Shown here piece by piece: positions 1-4,613 of a DNA stretch of 5,835 nucleotides. Numbering within the stretch: the stretch's first letter is position 1; each line of letters opens with the position of its first letter. Position numbers and translations under genes: made by a program. The notes below the pieces were generated by a model. It searched no databases, was not told the origin of the DNA, and saw only the letters and a list, made by a program, of their open reading frames with translations. Source of the stretch: an uncultured Bacilli bacterium. GTDB lineage: Bacteria; Bacillota_I; Bacilli_A; RF39; UBA660. The DNA is taken from NCBI GenBank assembly GCA_947629115.1, contig CANRCL010000074.1, positions 1-5,835 on the forward strand, given 5' to 3'.

Positions 1-2
1 TT

Positions 3-545
3 ACTATTGATATTGTTTCTAAAATAACAGAATTAAAACATCAAGATTATAATGGGAAAAGAGTTATGATCCGTATAAAAGATAAGTTCGGTTATGAAAT
101 AAATACCAAACTAGATATTGGTGTACATAAAGATTTCGAAATCGAACAAGATGAATATTGTTTTAATTTAGATGTATTTAATGAAAGTGTAAATCTTCTT
201 ATAAATTCGTGTGAGCAGATTTTTGTAGAAAAAATGAAGTCATTATTAAAGTTAGGATATATTTCTTCAAGATATAAAGATGTACTAGATTTTTATTATT
301 TAATAAATAATTGCAATATGAATAAGGAAAAGTTAGAAAGTTATTTTAAAAAATATATTTTTGATGATAGCAATATGCTAGAAAATAACACAGAAGATAT
401 TTTTAATAGATTAAAAAAGATATTCAATAGAACAGATTTTAAAAATAATTTTGATTCAATTAGAAATAATTGGTTAGAATTGCCAATAGAAGAAGTAACT
501 GATAATATTCTTAAATACATGTTTGAATTTTTAGTTACAGTTTAA
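3..545 (+). CDS. AbiEii/AbiGii-type nucleotidyltransferase toxin, C-terminal part (5' end outside window)
   Basis: The reading frame is open from the first bases of the window. The first internal ATG (66) lies inside a conserved beta-strand region, so it is not the start and the N-terminal nucleotidyltransferase motifs (GSD-type) are off-window. What remains is the family's second half: a strand pair ending in KLDIGVHKDFE, then the signature EKMKSLLKLGYISSRYKDVLDFYYL, given here in two pieces as EKMKSLLKLG (about residues 74-83 of the 180 visible) and SRYKDVLDFYYL (about 86-97). The family's usual form is EKl.A...lg...sR.KDf.Dl..L, and its conserved Lys and Asp are both present. A charged helical tail follows. 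Known members are toxins of type IV AbiE toxin-antitoxin/phage-abortive systems, which transfer nucleotides to an RNA target. The antitoxin AbiEi normally lies just upstream, which cannot be checked here. CpG is denser than in the genes to the right. The family call is firm; toxicity is inferred. Confidence 0.85.
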   Translation, partial: TIDIVSKITELKHQDYNGKRVMIRIKDKFGYEINTKLDIGVHKDFEIEQDEYCFNLDVFNESVNLLINSCEQIFVEKMKSLLKLGYISSRYKDVLDFYYLINNCNMNKEKLESYFKKYIFDDSNMLENNTEDIFNRLKKIFNRTDFKNNFDSIRNNWLELPIEEVTDNILKYMFEFLVTV

Positions 546-562
546 TGGTATTGTGAGGCTTT

Positions 563-1027
563 ATGGATTTAGATATAAAAAAAGACAAATATATAATAGT
601 TGAAATAATCCCCAATCATTCAAATAGTAAAATTGGAGATATAGTCCAAATATCGGCTTTAAAGATTGAGGGTTTAAAACTTATTGAACGGTTTGATTAT
701 AGACTTGATTTAAATAAAATAGAAAATGAGGATTTAAAACAGATTTTAAATTATGATACTAACATGTTTAAAATTGTTAAAAATCCTAAAAAGATAATAA
801 ATGATTTTGAAAAATTTATTGAAGATTTACCTTTATTAATAATTGATAATAGTTATACTTTAAGCTATTTGGAGGTTTTTAAAAATAACAAAGAATCAGT
901 TTTTAAGTATCTTGGATTAAATTTCAGTGAAGATATATTTGATAAATTAATTACGAAATATCAATTAGAGCCGTCTAATCATTTAGTAGATTTACTTTAT
1001 GAAAGCTTACTATTTGAGTATAAATAG
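563..1027 (+). CDS. Probable degenerate DnaQ-like (DEDD) 3'-5' exonuclease fold, catalytically inactive; function unknown
   Basis: No named family is certain. The 154 residues match, in order and spacing, a whole DnaQ-type exonuclease domain (usually about 160-170). The opening strand YIIVEIIPN (10-18) stands where Y.viDlETTG is expected. IGDIVQISALKIEG (24-37) matches the 'deIieIgavki' strand. YDTNMFKIVKNPKKIINDFEKFIEDL (64-89, in pieces YDTNMFKIVK and INDFEKFIEDL) matches 'ltGIt.emv..ap...evl.~f.~fi.d'. LLIIDNSYTLSYL (91-103) stands for 'lVAHNa.FD..FL', and NHLVDLLYESLLF (139-151) for 'HrAldDA.ata.lf'. The acidic residues are lost: Exo I D to E14 and E to I16, Exo II D to about L100, Exo III D to L145; only H140 survives. 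A GTGAGG ribosome site (553-558) sits 4 bases before the ATG. The gene lies 17 bases after the AbiEii gene, so the two are probably co-transcribed. A structural, nucleic-acid-binding or regulatory role is inferred, not shown. Confidence 0.6.
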   Translation: MDLDIKKDKYIIVEIIPNHSNSKIGDIVQISALKIEGLKLIERFDYRLDLNKIENEDLKQILNYDTNMFKIVKNPKKIINDFEKFIEDLPLLIIDNSYTLSYLEVFKNNKESVFKYLGLNFSEDIFDKLITKYQLEPSNHLVDLLYESLLFEYK

Positions 1028-1037
1028 TATCTTTTTT
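1008..1037 (+). terminator. Weak intrinsic terminator overlapping the stop codon of the exonuclease-like gene
   Basis: TACTATTT (1008-1015) and AAATAGTA (1022-1029) form a perfect 8-bp stem with the 6-base loop GAGTAT. TC and six T (1032-1037) follow. The stem has only one G-C pair, so it is weak, but the stem plus T-tract geometry is that of a Rho-independent terminator. The TAG stop (1025-1027) lies inside the 3' arm, so a terminating ribosome would cover the hairpin. Confidence 0.5.
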
Positions 1038-1060
1038 ATTTGAAAGAAATATGATATTAT
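1032..1060 (+). promoter_or_regulatory. Probable promoter of the flippase-like gene (extended -10)
   Basis: TGATATTAT (1052-1060) is an extended -10 element (TGn plus TATTAT), 24 bases before the likely start codon. Seventeen bases upstream of the hexamer, the only -35 candidate is the T-run 1032-1037, which is also the terminator's U-tract. TTGAAA (1040-1045) is closer to a -35 consensus but is wrongly spaced for this -10. The predicted transcript start is near 1067, giving a leader of about 18 bases. Confidence 0.45.
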
Positions 1061-1070
1061 TAATTTAGAT

Positions 1071-1076
1071 AGGTGA
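1071..1076 (+). promoter_or_regulatory. Ribosome binding site that fixes the flippase-like gene's start
   Basis: AGGTGA lies 8 bases before ATG 1085. The in-frame GTG at 1073 is part of this Shine-Dalgarno sequence and has no ribosome site of its own, so ATG 1085 is the likely start. The ATG at 1080 is out of frame and is followed at once by a stop. Confidence 0.7.
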
Positions 1077-1084
1077 TTGATGTT

Positions 1085-2119
1085 ATGAATAAAAATAATA
1101 TTATTAAAAAAAGTATAATTAGTTCTTTAATTTTTATTTTATTTGTAACAGTTATTTTTATCTATATTTTTCAGAAAATTGAATTTAAGACGGTTTTAGA
1201 AATTTTTAAAAATAGTAATAAACTATATTTGTTTTTGGCTTTTCTTTGTATGTTTTGTTTTAGTATAGGAGAAGCTTTAAATATAAAAAGAACTTTAAAG
1301 TTATTAAAAAATAAAGTTAGTTTTTTAAGAGCTTATAAATATGCATTAGGTGGTTTTTTTGTATCTTCAATAACTCCTAGTTCATCAGGAGGAGATCCTA
1401 TGCAACTTTACTTAATGACAAAAGATAAAATTTCAGTTAGTCATTCAGCTATTGTTTTACTTACTAAACTTTTAGTTTTTCAATTTGTTGTAATTACAAT
1501 TTCATTATTTAGTTTTCTGTTTTGCCATTCTTTATTTTCAAATATAGGAATAGTTAAGTATATAATATATTTAGGTTTATTTTTAAATACTTTAGTTTGT
1601 ATTATTTATTTTTTATTGATTTTTTATAAACGAATAATAATTTATTTAGTAGATTTACTTTGTAAATTATTAAATAAATTTCATTATAAAAAAACAGAAG
1701 TTTTTAAAGAAAAAATTGAGACTCAAATAAATGAATATCAAAAGGCGTCTGTTATTTTAAGAAAAAATCCTAAAATTTTTATTTTAAATTTATTAACAAC
1801 ATATATTCAAATGTTATTATATTATAGTATTTCTTATTTTGTTTATTTAGCTTTTGGATTAACAAAGAGTAGTATTTTGGTTTTTGTTGCTATTCAATCA
1901 GTTTTATTTATTTCCGTTTCTTTTTTACCATTTCCAGGAGCTGTTGGAGCAAGTGAAGCAACTTTTATGAGTTTATATAAATCTATTTATGGAGCTAATG
2001 TTTTAGGAAGTGCTATGATTATTACAAGATTCATAAACTTTTATCTTTTTGTTTTCTATTCAGGAGTTGTTTTGATAATTTCCTTATTAAGACAGAAGAC
2101 TAGTAATAAAAATTTATAA
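1085..2119 (+). CDS. Flippase-like membrane protein, LPG synthase TM-region/UPF0104 (TIGR00374-type) family
   Basis: A 344-residue integral membrane protein matching the flippase half of MprF-type proteins, without the C-terminal lysyl-phosphatidylglycerol synthase domain. It is therefore probably a stand-alone lipid-translocating permease of the cytoplasmic membrane; its substrate is unknown. Visible features are a basic N-terminus, membrane segments at about 11-29 and 47-66, and the family loop GGFFVSSITPSSSGGDPMQL (89-108), equivalent to 'G.f.n.itP...GG.P.q.y'. Further segments lie at about 121-147, 157-180, 231-257 and 264-281. The second signature PFPGAVGASE (282-291) follows, then a last segment at about 306-335 carrying R315. 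The segment 197-228 is charged and probably cytoplasmic. Start ATG 1085 is chosen because AGGTGA lies 8 bases upstream. It has its own promoter and terminator, so it looks monocistronic and unrelated to its neighbours. It contains no tryptophan. Confidence 0.85.
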   Translation: MNKNNIIKKSIISSLIFILFVTVIFIYIFQKIEFKTVLEIFKNSNKLYLFLAFLCMFCFSIGEALNIKRTLKLLKNKVSFLRAYKYALGGFFVSSITPSSSGGDPMQLYLMTKDKISVSHSAIVLLTKLLVFQFVVITISLFSFLFCHSLFSNIGIVKYIIYLGLFLNTLVCIIYFLLIFYKRIIIYLVDLLCKLLNKFHYKKTEVFKEKIETQINEYQKASVILRKNPKIFILNLLTTYIQMLLYYSISYFVYLAFGLTKSSILVFVAIQSVLFISVSFLPFPGAVGASEATFMSLYKSIYGANVLGSAMIITRFINFYLFVFYSGVVLIISLLRQKTSNKNL

Positions 2120-2141
2120 AATTATCATTTATTTTACACTA

Positions 2142-2170
2142 AAATACTTTGCTAACCAAAATTGGTATTT
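2142..2170. other. Imperfect inverted repeat downstream of the flippase-like gene
   Basis: AAATACTTTG (2142-2151) can pair with CAAA (2157-2160) and GTATTT (2165-2170), leaving loop CTAAC and a 4-base bulge ATTG. An alternative small palindrome ACCAAAATTGGT (2155-2166) competes with it. No T-tract follows, so it is not a terminator by itself. It could be a 3'-end structure, an operator or chance in AT-rich DNA. Confidence 0.25.
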
Positions 2171-2183
2171 GAATTAAAAAAAG

Positions 2184-2219
2184 TAGAAAGTCAAAAGAAT
2201 GTCTTTCTATTTTCTTTTT
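2184..2219 (+). terminator. Intrinsic terminator after the flippase-like gene, possibly bidirectional
   Basis: TAGAAAG (2184-2190) pairs with CTTTCTA (2203-2209). A T-T mismatch and two inner pairs (CA/TG) follow, with loop AAAGAA. The stem is followed by TTTTCTTTTT (2210-2219). On the other side the stem is preceded by seven A (2176-2182), so it could also work on the - strand. It isolates the addBA operon from upstream transcription. Confidence 0.75.
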
Positions 2220-2238
2220 AAGGATTTTACTATATAAT
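2210..2238 (+). promoter_or_regulatory. Probable promoter of the addB-addA operon
   Basis: A perfect -10 hexamer TATAAT (2233-2238) lies 17 bases after TTTTCT (2210-2215), which is a poor -35 and part of the terminator's T-tract. The start site would be near 2245, giving a leader of only about 11 bases that begins at the ribosome site AGAGG (2245-2249), 6 bases before ATG 2256. Confidence 0.55.
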
Positions 2239-2255
2239 TAATTTAGAGGTATAAT

Positions 2256-4613
2256 ATGGAATTTTTAAAAGAAATAAAAGAAAAAACTTTATTGCTAGTT
2301 GAAGATAACTTAAAGAATAAAATTTTAGAAAATATCGAAAAAGAAAATCAATTAATAAACATAAAAATCATGACACGAAGTGAATTTATAAAACATTATT
2401 TTTATGATTATAATGAAGAAACAATATATTATATTGCAAGAGAATATCATACTAATTCTAAAAATGCTAAAATCTATTTAGAAAATATGAAATATGTTAA
2501 TTACTTAAAAGATGATAATTCTAAAGTAAAGTTTTTAAAAGAACTATATCAAGATTTAAAAGAGAAAAAGTTAATTATTGTTGATGATTTTTTTAAAGAT
2601 TACTTAAAGACTATTAAAATAAAAGTTATTTTAAGTAAAAAAATAGAACCTTTTTATATAAAAATTTTAGAAAATTATGATGTTAGTTATGAATCAATTA
2701 CTAAAGTTACTAAAGATATAAAACCAAGTATTTATAATTTCAAAGATATAAATTTAGAATGTTCTTTTGTTTTTGATAAAATATCTTCTTTAATAAAAAA
2801 TGGTATTGAAATAAATAAAATTAAATTAATAGTATTAGGTAATGAATATAATTCTTTTTTAGTAAGATTTAGTAAATTATATAAAATTAAAATAAATGAT
2901 ATAGAAAAATATAGTATATATGGAACAGAAGCTGTAGCAAATGTTTTAAAAATGATTGAAAATAATAAAACTAAAGAAGATATATTAGCTTTTTTAAGTA
3001 AAAAGTTAAATAAAGATATTTATATGCAAATATTTAATATTTTAAATCGTTACTATTTTGTAGATGATTTTAAACTAGTAATAGATTTAATCAAAGAAGA
3101 TTTTAAAAATACTAATTACAAATTACCAAAATATCAAGAAGCTTTAGAAATAATTCCTTTAAATTCCTTTTTAATAGATGATGATAATTATGTATTTATG
3201 CTTGGTTTTAATTTAGAAAATATTCCTAAAACATATAAAGATATTGATTATTTAACTGATGATTTAAAGAAAAAAATTGGATTATTTACAAGTTTAGATA
3301 AAAATATCAATGAAAAAGAAGAAGTTTTATATCATATAAAAAATATTGAAAATTTAATTATAACTTATAAAAAATTTGATCCTTATAATAGTTTTTTTCC
3401 ATCTAATTTAATTGAAGAATTAGGAAATAGTTTAACTGTTACAACTTCTTTAAATGAAACTTCTAATTTATATAATAAAATTAAACTTACTATGAAGCTT
3501 GATAATTTATTAAAATATGGAGAAGAAGAACCTGAAACAGCTTTATTGTTAAACAATTATAAAGATATTGATTATTTAACATACAATAATAAATTTAAAG
3601 GAATCAATGAAAAAATAAATAATATTAAATTATCCTATACATCTCTTGATAGCTTTTATCATTGTAAATTTAGATATTATATTGATAGTATTTTAAAATT
3701 AAATATATATGATGATAGTTTTAAGATTTTTATTGGAAATTTATTTCATTTTGTTTTATCGAAAATGTATTTAGATAATTTTAATCTTGAAGATGAATAT
3801 CAAGAATTTATTAAAGATAGAACTTTTTCTAAAAAAGAAGAATTTTATTTAAGTATACTAAAAGAAGAATTAATTAAAGTTGTTGATGTTTTAAAATATC
3901 ATTATTCATTAACAGGACTTACAAATGTAAAAACCGAAGAAGAAATAAATTTGAAAATAGGAGGATATAACTTTAAAGGTATTATTGATAAAATAATGTA
4001 TAAAGAAAAAGATGGAACTACTTATGTTAGTTTAATTGACTATAAAACAGGAACACCAAAGATAGATATGACTAACTTAAAATATGGAATTGATATGCAA
4101 TTACCAATTTATGCTTATTTAATCAAAAAAAGTAATTTGTTCTTAAACCCCAAAATTGTTGGTTTTTACTTTCAAAAAATAATTGAAGAACCTTTAAGTT
4201 TTAATCTTGGAAAAAGTTATGAATGCCAAGAAAAGGAAAAATTAAAGTTACAAGGTTATACAATAGATGAAGAGTATCCTCTTTCTATTTTTGATTCTAG
4301 TTATGAAAATAGTGAGATGATTAAATCAATGAAAATAACTAGTAAAGGTTTTGCTTACTATTCTAAAGTTTTAACAGAAGATGAAATTGATAAATTAGTT
4401 TCAATAGTTGATGCTAAAATAAAAGAAGCTTTTAAAGAAATTCATGAAGCTAATTTTGAAATTGATCCTAAAATAATTGGCAAGGATGATATTGGTTGTA
4501 AATATTGTAAATATGCTGATTTATGTTTTAAAACTGGAAGTGATTTAAAATATTTAAAAAAAGAAGAAGATTTATCTTATTTAGGAGATGATATAGATGA
4601 CAAAGTGGACTGA
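2256..4613 (+). CDS. addB: AddB-like subunit of the AddAB helicase-nuclease, short form without Walker A
   Basis: AddB pairs with AddA to unwind and resect double-strand DNA ends and load RecA; in Bacillus the AddB nuclease cuts the 5'-ended strand and AddB reads Chi. The C-terminal RecB-family nuclease is intact: G494-N-L-F-H498, D578 in GIID, D595-Y-K597 in LIDYKTG, and Q615...Y619. The iron-sulfur cysteines are C470 (YHCKFRYY) and C748-x2-C751-x5-C757, the same spacing as in Bacillus AddB. Residues about 160-420 resemble the second, UvrD-like helicase half (LIVLGNEYNSFLVRF at 191-205; YKDIDYLTDDLKKKIG at 327-342). The N-terminus lacks a P-loop, and the protein is 785 residues against about 1,160 in B. 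subtilis. A terminator and promoter directly upstream show that the shortness is not a missed start. RBS AGAGG lies 6 bases from the ATG. It ends TGATGA and overlaps addA by 17 bases. It contains no tryptophan. The AddB call is firm; loss of ATP binding is inferred from motif absence. Confidence 0.9.
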   Translation: MEFLKEIKEKTLLLVEDNLKNKILENIEKENQLINIKIMTRSEFIKHYFYDYNEETIYYIAREYHTNSKNAKIYLENMKYVNYLKDDNSKVKFLKELYQDLKEKKLIIVDDFFKDYLKTIKIKVILSKKIEPFYIKILENYDVSYESITKVTKDIKPSIYNFKDINLECSFVFDKISSLIKNGIEINKIKLIVLGNEYNSFLVRFSKLYKIKINDIEKYSIYGTEAVANVLKMIENNKTKEDILAFLSKKLNKDIYMQIFNILNRYYFVDDFKLVIDLIKEDFKNTNYKLPKYQEALEIIPLNSFLIDDDNYVFMLGFNLENIPKTYKDIDYLTDDLKKKIGLFTSLDKNINEKEEVLYHIKNIENLIITYKKFDPYNSFFPSNLIEELGNSLTVTTSLNETSNLYNKIKLTMKLDNLLKYGEEEPETALLLNNYKDIDYLTYNNKFKGINEKINNIKLSYTSLDSFYHCKFRYYIDSILKLNIYDDSFKIFIGNLFHFVLSKMYLDNFNLEDEYQEFIKDRTFSKKEEFYLSILKEELIKVVDVLKYHYSLTGLTNVKTEEEINLKIGGYNFKGIIDKIMYKEKDGTTYVSLIDYKTGTPKIDMTNLKYGIDMQLPIYAYLIKKSNLFLNPKIVGFYFQKIIEEPLSFNLGKSYECQEKEKLKLQGYTIDEEYPLSIFDSSYENSEMIKSMKITSKGFAYYSKVLTEDEIDKLVSIVDAKIKEAFKEIHEANFEIDPKIIGKDDIGCKYCKYADLCFKTGSDLKYLKKEEDLSYLGDDIDDKVD
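3234..3256 (+). repeat. Direct repeat copy 1 inside addB
   Basis: A 23-base stretch identical to 3558-3580. It encodes residues 327-334 (YKDIDYLT) in the conserved helicase-half region of AddB. The copies are 324 bases apart, exactly 108 codons, and in the same frame. Confidence 0.8.
3558..3580 (+). repeat. Direct repeat copy 2 inside addB
   Basis: Second identical 23-base copy, encoding residues 435-442 (YKDIDYLT) shortly before the nuclease domain. Flanking sequence differs from copy 1, so this is a short local identity and not a duplicated domain. Confidence 0.8.
4583..4587 (+). promoter_or_regulatory. Ribosome binding site of addA, inside addB
   Basis: AGGAG lies 9 bases before ATG 4597, within the last codons of addB. 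It fixes the addA start and makes a 17-base overlap between the two genes, as expected for tightly coupled subunits. Confidence 0.75.

Noticed and set aside
66..68. ATG 66 as the start of the AbiEii gene
   Set aside because: The frame is open to the window edge, the upstream residues continue the family pattern, and no ribosome site precedes this ATG; it is internal to a partial gene.
1040..1045. TTGAAA as the -35 of the flippase-like gene
   Set aside because: The spacing to TATTAT is only 9 bases, and at 15-17 bases there is only the poor TAATTT; the extended -10 makes a good -35 unnecessary.
1073..1075. GTG 1073 as the start of the flippase-like gene
   Set aside because: It is part of the AGGTGA ribosome site that serves ATG 1085.
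2155..2166. Palindrome ACCAAAATTGGT as an operator
   Set aside because: Short and AT-rich, it overlaps an alternative hairpin and lies about 70 bases from the addB promoter; it is listed only as part of a low-confidence inverted repeat.
2250..2255. Second TATAAT directly before the addB ATG as a -10 element
   Set aside because: A start from it would fall inside the coding sequence and lose the ATG; the TATAAT at 2233 is well placed.
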